A stretch of 64,000 bases of DNA from Brachypterus glaber. Its lineage: Eukaryota > Arthropoda > Insecta > Coleoptera > Kateretidae. The translations under genes were made by a program, and so were the position numbers. Shown piece by piece: positions 54,860 through 64,000 of this stretch. Position 1 is the stretch's first letter. Each line of letters starts with the position of its first letter. The DNA is taken from positions 102,462,893-102,526,892 of the forward strand of contig OY294044.1 of assembly GCA_958510825.1 (NCBI GenBank), written 5' to 3'. The notes under the pieces were generated by a model that had not been told where the DNA came from, ran no database searches, and was given only the letters and a program-made list of their open reading frames with translations.

Positions 54860-55396
54860 TATATGATACTCAAACGTGCACCCTTCTAACAAAATAATAT
54901 TCTCGAAATGTGTTAGCTCCTGTCTAATTTAAAAAAAATATTTTCTGAGCACTATTTGTTCACATCAAAATGTTAGTTGATTTTTGAATAGCACTGACAG
55001 AAAAATAGATGCTACAGAAAGTTGACCAACTATCAGTTGTTCATCTAAGGTATAATACACAGGATTATTTTAAAACAATTTTTTTAATATCCATTTTTTT
55101 GTCGTGTTTGAGGAAAATTGATGTGGTGTTCATTTTCCGACTAAAATTAAAAATTTGAACTAAACTGCTAAGTTATAAATTTTTTTGCATTTTCCAACTC
55201 TTTAAATATTTTTTTAATATTTTAACTTCTGTACACATGGGTTTGCAAACTGAAAGTGTAAATTGTTTTCAGATCCCAAAATTAACTTCAGATAGAAATA
55301 GATCCTGGGCCCATCGTGAGGGGGCTTAATTTTCTAGTTTTACTTGCATAAAGTAATCCTTTTATTAAAAAAATAATAATTTTTCTTTTGTTTCAG

Positions 55397-55491
55397 GATC
55401 CAGCCTGGAAATGTCACGTGTGGAAAAAGGGACGCGATTCTGGAAAGAGTAAAAAACCACGACGTAAATTTCACTTCAAACAAATTGCACG
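55397..55491 (+). CDS. Nos: Nitric oxide synthase, exon D (end of oxygenase domain and calmodulin linker)
   Basis: DPAWKCHVWKKGRDSGKSKK then PRRKFHFKQIAR, joining SYEYQ of exon C in frame (phase 0) and ending in two bases (CG) of a split Arg codon. It encodes the last oxygenase residues and the basic first half of the calmodulin-binding helix (PRRKFHFKQIA). Calmodulin binding there opens electron flow from the reductase to haem in the known family. The acceptor is TTTGTTTCAG; the donor is GTAAAA (55492), weaker at +5/+6 than consensus. KKGRDSGKSKK is a short lysine-rich linker. Confidence 0.93.
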
Positions 55492-56768
55492 GTAAAATAC
55501 AAATATACCTTCTTTTTTAGTTTAAGCCTAAAACATTTAGGCTATTATGTTATTTATGCATTCAAAATAACAATCCCGTATCCTTCAAAAAAAAAATTTA
55601 CTAGAGCCACTGGATCGTTTATTGTTGTGTTTGGATGTTTTTCTTTGTTTTATTGGTAGTTTGATTTCGTCTGAGACCTTTTGAAACTCCCAAAGCAACG
55701 AAAGACCATAATACAAACCACCAACCGTAACAAAGCAACAACCGGTCAACAAAATTCCACAAAATGTACTCTTACCTACTACTCTTAAATAAATTAAAAT
55801 TACTGTGAACAGTCAATAAGATTTATTTATTTTTTAATTATTATTATTATTTCTTTTCATTTTTAACAAATTTAATATTCATTTTAAATAATAAATTGTA
55901 ATTAATAAAAAAACGATATACGGTGTTTTTTCCTATAGGTAGTATAAATTTAACCCTTTCCTAAAAAGTGTTGGAAATTTGCAAAAATTATGAGTATCAT
56001 TAATTAAAGTAAAAAATGCTAAATTGTATACCTACCTACTTTGTTTTCTTAAGCCATTTTGCCATAATAAATATTATTTTATAAAAAGTTATAAATATAT
56101 GAATAAATATGAATAAATATGTATATGTAGATAAATGAAAATTGGCAATTTTAAATAAGTATTTTTTTGTAAGAAGTATTTCTTACATTTCGGCCTATAA
56201 TCATGTTTCATCTTCAAACGATACACTAAGAAGCATCCTTTACTATAACTAATACTGAACAATTTTGTGTATTTGGAACTCCAAGCAACCTTAGTTATTA
56301 AATACAAGTTATTACAGTAAAACAACGCTGTTCTGTTGATGTTAATGGCATTAAACAAACAACATTCATTATTGAATACATGTTGATATAATGTATCTAT
56401 TAAATAACGAAAGTTGTTTGTTTATATTATAGTAACTATAGTCCGTCCAATTATGCAAGATAGTAGTTTAAAATTTCCGCGATTTTTAAGCTACATCATT
56501 GATTAAAAACTCGTACCTTTTAACATATAAAATATTGTGACATTTTTTGTCTGTGACAAAGATTGACGGTCGTTCAAGCTAATAAAAGATGAGAAAGTTA
56601 CATAAAAAAATGGTTATACTTTATGTTATTTTGTATGGTATTGAAAAAGGTACTTTTTTGGTTTATTTTTCATACACACACTAAATTAGCATATTCTACA
56701 TATTTTACAAACGTAAATTATATTGAACACAAGGAAAACGTCAAATTTTTAGGTTACAATTACAACTT

Positions 56769-56886
56769 AAGTCCTATTCAGAGGCTCGCATAACAACCAT
56801 TATAAGATACATGACGACACATCAAGCCAATCCTGGCATCGCATTTTTATGTACTATGCTTGTTATGCGAGTGTTTGAATAGGACC
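56769..56886. mobile_element. Family X foldback, copy 2
   Basis: AAGTCCTATTCAGAGGCTCGCATAAC and ...TTATGCGAGTGTTTGAATAGGACC are inverted; CATCAAGCCAATCCTGGCATCGCATT matches copy 1 at 22144 (ATCAAGCCAATCACGGCATCGTATT). The left inner arm is partly deleted. Confidence 0.85.
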
Positions 56887-57195
56887 TATCCAGGAAAACA
56901 GTACCGGCATCTGTTAAATTTTTGATACACTACGATTTATGCATAATTATGCTATTTATGAGCTCTGTGGTGTAAATGGGGCAGCGTCCCTTGCTATCTT
57001 GCATAACTGGACGGATAATATACATGTACATATACATATACATATACATATATTATATACATATAACTTACCGTAACAAGTAGTATTTAATAACTAAACT
57101 TCGATTAGTGTTTAATATGGTAAGACATTCTCAGTATTATTAAAAGTGTTTTCTTTGATAACAATTACATATTAATAATTATTGTATTACGTATT

Positions 57196-57316
57196 AGGGG
57201 TCGTGCATAAAATACGTCACGCAAATTGACCAAAATTCATACACTTCATACCCCGTTTCTCCCGTTATTAAAGGCTGTAGAGATTTTATATTTGCGTGAC
57301 GTATTTTATGGACTTT
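57196..57316. mobile_element. MITE with GCATAAAATACGTCACGCA arms
   Basis: AAAATACGTCACGCAAA and TTTGCGTGACGTATTTTATGGAC mirror around a 65-bp centre. The outer left end reads TTAGGGGTCGTGCAT; the right end is truncated. Confidence 0.75.
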
Positions 57317-57819
57317 TTAAATATTTTAAGAATAATTATAATTAATATTTTTTTTTTCACTACTAGCTTTAGAACATACCATTATTTATCATGTTTTCAG
57401 ACTGTGAAATCAATTTTCTTCACCTATAGCAATAATAATTTTTTCTCTCCTAGTAGGAGTAAATTTTATAAACAATTGATTTCTGTCACTTTAGATATTT
57501 CAGTTCTTTGGGCAATTTTTACTAATTAAATCCAAGAAAATAGCTTTAAATAACTTTTTATTTATTAAATATAATTAATTATAATTATTGCCAATTAATA
57601 CAATCAATAATTAGCTAAATATTATAAAAACAATTTAAAAAAAAACTAAATTTTAAAACGTCAGATCAAAGTATTTATTTAAGCAAATGTCATTGATCAA
57701 GGCTACTTGATTTTTATGAAAATTTCAAGAAATATCATTTCTGTTCATAATTTATTTTATCATTTGAATAAAAATAGTTAAATAGTGCTAGTAGTGAAAA
57801 AACTAATACTTATATAAAC

Positions 57820-57900
57820 TACGGTAGAGAAGACTATTATAGCTATGCAGCTCGGGATTTAATACTCTCGGCTATAAAAAATGTCTTCTCTATCTTGGTA
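57820..57900 (+). mobile_element. Family Z short element, copy 3, close to exon E
   Basis: TACGGTAGAGAAGACTATTATAG...ATGTCTTCTCTATCTTGGTA is a slightly shortened copy of 24917-25024; upstream GTGCTAGTAGTGAAAAAACTAATA is shared with copy 2. It ends 79 bp before the Nos exon E acceptor. Confidence 0.85.
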
Positions 57901-57979
57901 TGTAATTACTGTTACTTATCTTTGATTTATTTTACACTTGTTTGTTGCATATTAATTTATTGTAGAGCCTTAATTTTAG

Positions 57980-58229
57980 GGCTGTTAAATTTACGTCCAA
58001 ACTTTTTGGCCGAGCCTTATCTCGACGAATTAAGGCAACTGTCCTTTATGCCACGGAGACCGGAAAATCCGAGGGATATGCGAAAAAACTAGGAGAAATT
58101 TTTGGCCACGCTTTTAACGCACAAGTTTACTGTATGGCAGATTATGACATCACAAGCATTGAACATGAGGCTTTATTACTGGTAGTTACGTCTACTTTTG
58201 GAAATGGAGATCCACCCGAAAATGGAGAG
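57980..58229 (+). CDS. Nos: Nitric oxide synthase, exon E (calmodulin helix end and FMN-binding domain)
   Basis: G completes the Arg codon from exon D, then 83 codons follow: [18 protein letters not shown] finishes the calmodulin-binding helix. [20 protein letters not shown] contains the FMN phosphate loop (TETGKS). [20 protein letters not shown] and [17 protein letters not shown] supply the second FMN loop ([13 protein letters not shown]). The start was chosen because AATTTTAG|GGC restores phase with exon D; an earlier AG would add a stop or break the frame. The donor is GTAAAT (58230). The exon ends phase 0. Confidence 0.95.
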
Positions 58230-59198
58230 GTAAATGGAGAGTCAAATTTTACCATGGTAATGTTCTATTGTGGATCATACGCAACAGTAAATTATCATGG
58301 TAAAATGAGTGAAATTCAAAATTTTGTGATGACGTCAGTCTGATTTGCTATGTTTTTGAGTCTTCTATTATTTTTCAGTACTTTTTTTATTCCATTCTAA
58401 AAGCGTTACTTTTTGTTCATGTTTTGCGGGCGAAAAGTTGGAGTTTGTGGCCCTAGGGTCAAAAAGTTTTTGTGGCCCCTCTAACTAAAACTTGTTATTC
58501 TTAAGCTTTTTTTCAATAAGATGCTTTACCTTTACTCTAATATTTATAAAGAAATATGACCTTTTGGTCACTTTTGGCCAGATACAAGTGTTGTAATCAT
58601 TTTATATAAATAAAAATTTCTTATAACATAACCTCAAAACATATGATTAACTAGTTAATCTGGATTCATCCTCTAAAAGAAATCACAAACACACAATTTC
58701 AATCGTAAAATCAATTTTAGTATTTATAATATTTATAGAATGGATTCAGAAGTATTCATATTTTTATGACAAACACATTTTAACACAAATTAATCAAAAC
58801 ACTAAGCTAATTTTAAAATGAAACAGCACGCAAATGGATAACTAGATTGGTTATAAGACAGTAAAAGGAAATATTTTTTGCAATTTAAAATTAAATACAT
58901 TATGATAATTTATTATAATTATAATTAGTAACAGTTAAATAAAAAATATTGTATAATACACGGCGAAAAGTTAAATTTTGATCTCGTAGTAAAGACCTAC
59001 TCAATCGAAAAATTTGGACTTTTCGCCCTTGTATTATAAATAACTATTTTTTTGTTTTTATGAAAATGGCACAATTTTATTTATTTTTTTAACCATCAAC
59101 TTGAGTATTTGGTTTTAATTTTTTTTGTACAGAATTTAAGTAGACATTAAAATGTAAGTATTCCAAACTAATACTAATTTAGTTAATATTAATTGCAG
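58230..59198 (+). other. Nos: Nos intron E/F (1.0 kb)
   Basis: GT...AG intron. Contains a short inverted pair (ATTTTACCATGGTAATG at 58245, AAATTATCATGGTAAAATG at 58290) and the 91-bp hairpin at 58948. Nothing else is recognised. Confidence 0.88.
58948..59038. repeat. 91-bp MITE-like hairpin
   Basis: TTGTATAATACACGGCGAAAAGT and ACTTTTCGCCCTTGTATTATAAA are inverted, with AAATTTTGAT / ATCGAAAAATTT extending the stem. Confidence 0.85.
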
Positions 59199-59272
59199 GA
59201 ATTTGCGAAAAATCTCTATACATTAAAAATGAATGAAAATGGAATATCAAATGGAGATCCAGGAAAACTCAA
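59199..59272 (+). CDS. Nos: Nitric oxide synthase, exon F (FMN domain, start of autoinhibitory region)
   Basis: EFAKNLYTLKMNENGISNGD then PGKL and two bases of a Lys codon. It follows PPENGE in frame, as in other NOS (ENGE-x-FAKNLY-M). The segment after MNENG is where many NOS carry a variable autoinhibitory loop. The acceptor is TTAATTGCAG (59198); the donor GTAAGT (59273) is full consensus. The next exon was not found up to 64000. Confidence 0.9.
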
Positions 59273-59774
59273 GTAAGTTAATTATTTTTTAAGCAAAAAC
59301 TAACATTTTTTAAATGTTCGTGTACAAAATAATTACCTAGAAAAACACAGCTAAAAATATTTTATTTTTTTAAAGAAATCTATTTGTTTCCGTATATTAA
59401 ACATATATTTCTTATAGAGGACTTTTTTTAAACCAAAATTGCAAAAATGTTAATTAAATTTTCCATAATTCTACTGAGTAATATCATGATCAAATGCCGG
59501 CCTTTAAGTAGGGGACAGTAGGGTAACCGTGCGCAGTGGTTAGCCGTGCGCTCAACTGAAAATTCATATTACGCGGTATTCTGATACATCTCTGGCATCC
59601 ATGCTTGGGGGCTTGTCTAATAATAATTGCAAATTATTCTCTAGCGCCGAAAACGGTGACTGGTACATGTCAGTGGTTTACAATATTTGAATATGTCTGA
59701 ATCGATGTTCATCCAAACGATGTTCATAATTCTTAACCGATTATTCGTACATCCTCATTTAACTAAATGGTAAT

Positions 59775-60655
59775 AAAATCAAATAAAGTTCTTCGTTAAT
59801 TGGCCTTCAGTTGGTCTCCCAGCAACCATCCAATTAGGAAAGGAGATGCGTGATGCACGATAAAGTGTAGCTATTTCATCTCACCATCCTGGTATATTTT
59901 CGACTAGTTCGCAGCCTGCACATTAAAGAATTCCTTATATTTCATTTGACCATCCAGGTATATTTTTCGACCTGTTCGCAGCCTGCACATTAAAGAATTT
60001 CTTAATGAACGTCTTAATGTTGGATAATATCTCGGTGTAGAGATTAGTAATCTCTTTTAGGTGAAAAGGGTTAGAGCAGTTTAATACTGAGCAGTTGGTG
60101 CTGGAAGGAAAACGAAAACATTTCCTCGTCCATATAAGTCTGTTGTTTATATTTTCAGGTGTGACATGTACAGAAGGTAAGTTATCAAGGGTAAAGGTAA
60201 GTTATCCGAGGTGTCGGATCCATAATCATTTTTGTCTCAATGATAGCGTTGGAAAGTGATTGAGAAATAAGGCAATGGTCCAACCAGGAGGTGCTGTTGT
60301 GAGCATTGCTAACGAATGTAAAGCTATTTTCACCAACCACTTCAAAATCGTAAACAAGGAGACCAGATACATTGCAGAACTGCTGTGGTTCTAAGTAAAA
60401 TTTATGTGCATTAAAGTCGCCAATAAATACTATATCGGAAGAATTTAGTTCTTCAACGATGTCCGCAAAGCTTCCTAAAAGATCTAGAAATTCAGAAACA
60501 TCCTTGTATACTGGCATATACATAGAGAAAATAAATTAGCATCGGCCGTTAAATGTAAGAGTTATGCCAGTTATTCTAGAGTTTTTACAATCTACAGGTT
60601 TTATACAGCTGGATAATCTTCTAGAGTAATGCGAGTCCTCCATAAGGTCTAACTT
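59775..60655 (-). mobile_element. LINE ORF2 fragment with apurinic-type endonuclease
   Basis: Read right to left. 60650-60524 gives DSHYSRRLSSCIKPVDCKN then RITGITLTFNGR and a stop. 60523-60185 continues FSMYMPVYKD, IVFIGDFNAHKF (the GDFN-H catalytic motif) and SWLDHCLIS (the S-x-LDH-type motif), so most of an APE endonuclease domain is present. Beyond 60185 frames shift but TPENINNRLIWTRKC, RSKNIPGW and WMVAGRPTEGQLT still read as the linker before the RT. At least one stop and two frameshifts make it a dead copy. A 67-bp tandem duplication (59872-59938, 59939-60006) lies in the linker part. Confidence 0.8.
59872..60006 (-). repeat. 67-bp tandem duplication within the LINE fragment
   Basis: TCGCAGCCTGCACATTAAAGAATT and preceding CATCC-GGTATATTTTCGAC occur twice in direct orientation with about 10% difference. 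It duplicates the coding segment for N-V-Q-A-A-N...PGW. Confidence 0.85.
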
Positions 60656-60820
60656 AAAACCCTTCTATTAATTACATATTACGGATAACTAAAAATTAGA
60701 ATACAAGATATTTATAAACAATTTCAATAACTTGATTTTTTAAAGAAGGGTTTTAAAACGTTTTTTTAAAGGATAAAAAATTCCATAACTTTTGTTTTGA
60801 AACGCTAGTTTTTGAAAACC
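60656..60820. mobile_element. Family Q element, copy 2
   Basis: AAAACCCTTCTATTAATTACATATTACGGATAACTAAAAATTAGAATACAAGATATTTA and AGAAGGGTTTT...AAATTCCATAACTTTTG follow copy 1 (50127). It abuts the 5' border of the LINE fragment. Confidence 0.82.
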
Positions 60821-61129
60821 TGTATAAATAAATATCCTGTGTTTAATAAATATTTTTGCGTAATTTTCTTTTTTTTATCTATTGTGCATAATTCCCCAAC
60901 AGGTGCAAACGATTGTCCCATAGGGAAGGAAGTTGTGCCCAAATGCACTTTTTTACTTTTATTTTTTTTTGTGATTATGGTAAAAGCTACCTAAATTTTA
61001 ATAATGCTCTCTGATAGTCTGTTAAGTAAGCCTTTTTTTGCCACATTAAGTTTCTGTAACATTCATAAAGTGTCAATCATATCAAGTTTTACTTAGGTGT
61101 GGACCATTCCCACATTTTAACCAATTCAT

Positions 61130-61250
61130 TTTCCGGAGGCTTGCGAAAATAAGAAATTTATTTTTAATTAAGTCAACACTTTAAACTATATTTAACTAAC
61201 CAGACCATTATGTCGACGCTAATATTACATAGAGACATATCTATTGATCT
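61130..61250 (+). repeat. Diverged single arm of the 25331 foldback
   Basis: CATTTTCCGGAGGCTTGCGAAAAT, CAACACTTTAAACTATATTTAAC and CATTATGTCGACGCTAATATTAC keep the order of the left arm at 25331-25800. The mirrored arm is absent. Confidence 0.6.
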
Positions 61251-61977
61251 TTATAAATATATTTCAAATTGGTATACATATCCCGAAAAAGTACAGTAAC
61301 AGCTTCGAAATGCGGGTTCACTTAGTGAAATCTGATTTAAAGTACCGATTAATAAGGTAAGGTAATAAGATAATTATATTTAGCTACTATGTAATAATAT
61401 ATTTTAAAAAATAAATTTGCTAGCCACCGGTAAAAGAATACAAAAAGTCTGGTCCCTAATCATGATATTGACTCTACCAATATTACTGGGTACGTTGACT
61501 AAAAAACTAAATAGATGAAATATTATTTCTTAATTTATAATTTCTAACCAAATATAAAATCTTCGTTTAAGAAATAATTTTTACATAGAGTATTTTTAAA
61601 TATGCGGGATTCCTCTTAAACCAAGAAATAATTTTTTTCGTGTATGAGTAAGTTCCATCAGGATTCATCTAAGCGAATAATTAATTTTTAATTAAATAGT
61701 ATTTTTTAATACTCCAGGTTTTAAAAAATTTAGTTTTAAATATTGCGCTTACTTAAATTGGTTTATTATTTTTTATGTTTTCTTCCCAGCATTAAATTAG
61801 ACTATAATAGTATACCGGGTGTCAATGGCATGTGAAAACACAGCACCAAAAAAAAATAATAACAAGACATAGTTTACCTAGTTGATTGATACTATTAAAG
61901 ACTATCTTTTCAGTACGGTACAGTAAATTTTTAAATATAATTTGTACCAGCCGACTGGAGTCATCGTTTAAGTTTAT

Positions 61978-62490
61978 ATGCAAAGAATACTTAGTATATA
62001 CTTAGTATATAATACAATAATTTTGCCATTATATTTATATAGCCCTTCAATTTTATATTCAGCTAATGAAAGTGTTTTTAATAAATTGCAAATATCACAA
62101 AATCAAGCAATGAGAATAATTTTAAGTTTAGATAACTATAGTAAAACTAATTTAATGTTAAAAAAAAACTGGAATGATTAAATGATAGAAATCTTATAAA
62201 GTTCTTAGTTTATGTTTTTATTTCAAATATTGAAAATAATATTCTTTCTGAATATCTAAAATTGTTTATACATTATAACAATGATTTTCATAATTTTAAT
62301 ACTAGATATAATAGTGATTTCCATGTGCAAGTAACTTTAAATAACTTAACTTGTGGATCTCTGTTTCAAAATGGTATAAATGACTTTAATAAGCTCGGTA
62401 TAAATATTAAAAATGCGCATTAAATAAATTTAAAAAAGTTGTAAAAATTAAAGTTAGTTAATGACCAATAAATTATTTAATTATTTAATT
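61978..62490 (+). mobile_element. LINE fragment, RT C-terminal part, frameshifted
   Basis: NKLQISQNQAMRIILSLDN and YNTIILPLYLYSPSILYSA are typical of the region after the RT catalytic core. A frameshift and stop near 62180 follow, after which another frame continues with KFLVYVFISNIENNILSEYL and SLFQNGINDFNKLG. AT-rich and decayed. It is a different family from those at 2178 and 11712. Confidence 0.7.
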
Positions 62491-63039
62491 TACCATTTAA
62501 TGGTTGATATTATTTTAAAATGTATTAAATAGTCCTAGTGTTAAATAAAGTTTGAAAATTTACTAGTTTTATGATAATAAAAGCATAGATATATGCATGA
62601 TTGATTTGTTTAAACGAATTTTCCTAATATGTATTAATTTTTTTGAAACACATACAAACATGTTATACATGAATTATTTTAAAAATTCTATTCCATTAAA
62701 AAAAATATATGTATACTCTTAGAGAGAAATAACTTTATTAAAAAAAAAAGTTGTGCTGCCTGCATATTGCAGGTTGCAAAAATACACAGCATAATGTAAC
62801 AATAAATAAATTATATAAAAATTAAAAATATGATAAAACTATGAATAAATATGAAAATGTAAATTTTTAAAGTATCGATTAATACTTATTCGCTAATTTC
62901 TAAAATAAATTTTTTATCTAAACAAAAATATTCAAAAACATTCAAAACATTTTTTTCCACTTACCCTCTTGACCCAAACCATAATGCAATAACTTCCCAG
63001 CTTCTTTCGCCATAAACATTTGATTATTTTTCTTTATAG

Positions 63040-63990
63040 TGCGGTATACAGGAAAACTAAATTTCATGCTTCTCTCTGGCAACATATTCATCTTGGTTTT
63101 CGTTATTGTTTTAATATCTTATTGTGGGGTTGATTATATAAGCTTTAGGCTTCTTAGGATCAAATGCAATTATGTCACTAAATCTGTTTCTTCCGTTATT
63201 GTCAAATGCATGAACTTCCTCGAAGCAAACATATTCTTTTTGTCGCAGTAATTCTGTCAATCTTATCTTGACTCGGTTGTGTCTAGCTATAATTTGTAGG
63301 TTATTTCCAGAACAGGAGTACGTTACATGAGAAGGGATTTCTTTCTCTTTGCCGCATTTGCAGGACTGTTTGAATTTGAACCTTTGACACCATTTAGGTT
63401 GGCATAATTGCAGTTGAGTTTTATTGCAGCAACCCATTCCGAGGAAGATAATGTGCTTGCATTATAAATAAAAGTGTTACTAGGTGTATAATTTTGATAG
63501 TTTTTAACGCCAATACCTTGGTACTTTAGAGACTTGGATGATTCAAATGCTTTATTCCGCAATTCTCTTCGTATAGATTGAGTGCTAGTATTTGAGGTTA
63601 CATTAAGCGTCTTACAACACTCTGCCATTTGGACTTAAGTTTCTTTGCTATACCAAAATGATGTATTTGAGCTTCCCATTCTGTACATAAGTAAGTGCTG
63701 GTAATCCAATAATTGATTTTATTGTTCTTTTAATAATTATATCTATACCATTGGTTTTAATTTTTGGAATCTTGTTTAATGGTGCACATTTAAGAGGGTA
63801 GGTAATCATTGGAAAAATATATTGATTTACTATGTTTAATTTTTGAGCTGGTTTTAACAGTGGCGAGTAAGATTGTTTTTCAAGATTCAAATTAAAATTT
63901 TCTATATCTAAGTCATTAAATATTAATTCAGAATTAAAGCTGCATCCTAAGTATCGAATTCTTGATTCTTCATTTACCAATACTATCATA
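63040..63990 (-). mobile_element. R2-type LINE fragment, RT end plus restriction-like endonuclease, runs to right edge
   Basis: Read right to left, 63989-63648 gives RIRYLGCSFNSELIFND and AQKLNIVNQYIFPMITYPL, the thumb region after the RT of R2-group LINEs. After a stop, 63628-63323 (SIRRELRNKAFESSKSLKY, SSEWVAAIKLNCNYANLNG) overlaps in another frame with 63437-63111. The latter holds CKCGKEKEIPSHVTYSC (CCHC motif), ARHNRVKIRLTELL, FEEVHAFDNNGRNRFSDIIA and AYIINPTIRY, the restriction-like endonuclease with the catalytic R-x-x-D. One stop and one frameshift break the frame; the catalytic RT would lie beyond 64000. Such elements often target fixed sites, but this copy sits in a Nos intron. Confidence 0.85.
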
Positions 63991-64000
63991 CAATGTCAAT

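Larger units (their letters stand above)
38846..55396 (+). other. Nos: Nos intron C/D (16.6 kb)
   Basis: GT...AG intron. Repeats are listed separately. I see nothing recognisable in 38846-39890 (AT-rich; GAGGGTAAACTACCCT at 39352 is a short palindrome), 41650-41830, 42240-42500, 42840-43190, 43842-44370, 45480-45980, 46500-48390 and 53740-54130. 44379-44712 has short overlapping open frames on both strands (74 codons -, 69 codons +) of higher GC but no family features. Confidence 0.85.
55492..57979 (+). other. Nos: Nos intron D/E (2.5 kb)
   Basis: GT...AG intron. 55492-56760 is AT-rich with no recognisable element beyond simple repeats (ATGAATAAAT near 56098). Family X copy 2, an (ACATAT)n microsatellite at 57016-57062, a MITE at 57196 and family Z copy 3 follow. 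57317-57780 is unassigned. Confidence 0.85.
59273..64000 (+). other. Nos: Start of next Nos intron (at least 4.7 kb)
   Basis: No further NOS coding segment was recognised, so the intron should extend past the window. It holds LINE fragments (59775-60655, 61978-62490, 63040-63990), a family Q copy and a stray foldback arm. Unassigned: 59273-59770, where GTAGGGGACAGTAGGGTAACC at 59512 resembles a transposon end, 60840-61120, 61260-61960 and 62500-63030. Confidence 0.7.

Noticed and set aside
59512..59560. Third tRNA-type SINE head (GTGCGCAGTGGTTAGCCGTGCGCTC)
   Set aside because: A-box-like only; no B box within the expected distance.
59273..64000. Next Nos exon after exon F
   Set aside because: No segment with FMN/FAD-domain similarity and proper splice sites was found.

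Overview
The window is eukaryotic, very AT-rich and dense with transposable elements. It is best explained as a long stretch of one insect (arthropod) gene, nitric oxide synthase (Nos), read on the + strand. Six exons are recognised by protein similarity and by matched GT/AG splice sites in compatible phase: 6334-6615, 18842-19016, 38549-38845, 55397-55491, 57980-58229 and 59199-59272. Joined, they give 1173 nt (391 codons) with no gap and no stop. They run from the middle of the haem/oxygenase domain, through the calmodulin-binding linker, into the FMN-binding flavodoxin domain. Upstream exons (haem-cysteine region) and downstream exons (rest of the FMN domain, FAD/NADPH reductase) are not seen in the window. 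The insect assignment rests on the NOS sequence and the transposon repertoire. I cannot name the order with confidence.

Over 98% of the window is intron, and the introns are mostly mobile DNA. Retroelement remains: an APE/Jockey-CR1-like LINE with a 500-codon open RT fragment (2178-4002, +); a 5'-truncated LINE RT tail (11712-12330, -); a Penelope-like element with RT and GIY-YIG domains plus a hammerhead-ribozyme-like core (31217-32669, -); a LINE 3' end with an (ATT)n tail (45187-45353, +); a LINE endonuclease fragment (59775-60655, -); a LINE RT tail (61978-62490, +); and an R2-type LINE with a CCHC/restriction-like endonuclease C-terminus running off the right edge (63040-63990, -). Two tRNA-headed SINEs lie at 8335 and 53345.

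DNA elements are mostly foldbacks (MITEs). Around forty inverted-repeat units of 36 bp to 5.6 kb were found by eye, many flanked by TA, one hAT element with a perfect 8-bp target duplication (52034-52580), and several nested three deep. Multi-copy families within the window are labelled here T, V, X, Y, Z, Q, U and R1 so copies can be compared.

Region by region: 1-641 holds a glutamine-rich open frame reaching the left edge. 4990-6075 is an unusual cluster of GGATATCC-like palindromic motifs just before exon A. 13900-18745 is a decayed tandem array of about 0.35-kb GCGAA-rich units, each broken by a different insertion, ending about 100 bp before exon B. 19225-19730 and 49321-50000 are minisatellite arrays. 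32879-38520 is a 5.6-kb nested palindromic complex ending 28 bp before exon C. 50640-53740 is a four-layer nest (outer repeat, mariner-like foldback with a transposase-type HTH fragment, hAT MITE, SINE). I see no CRISPR, operon, prokaryotic or viral replication system. The interest lies in repeat architecture and in how a conserved gene keeps its splicing within it.
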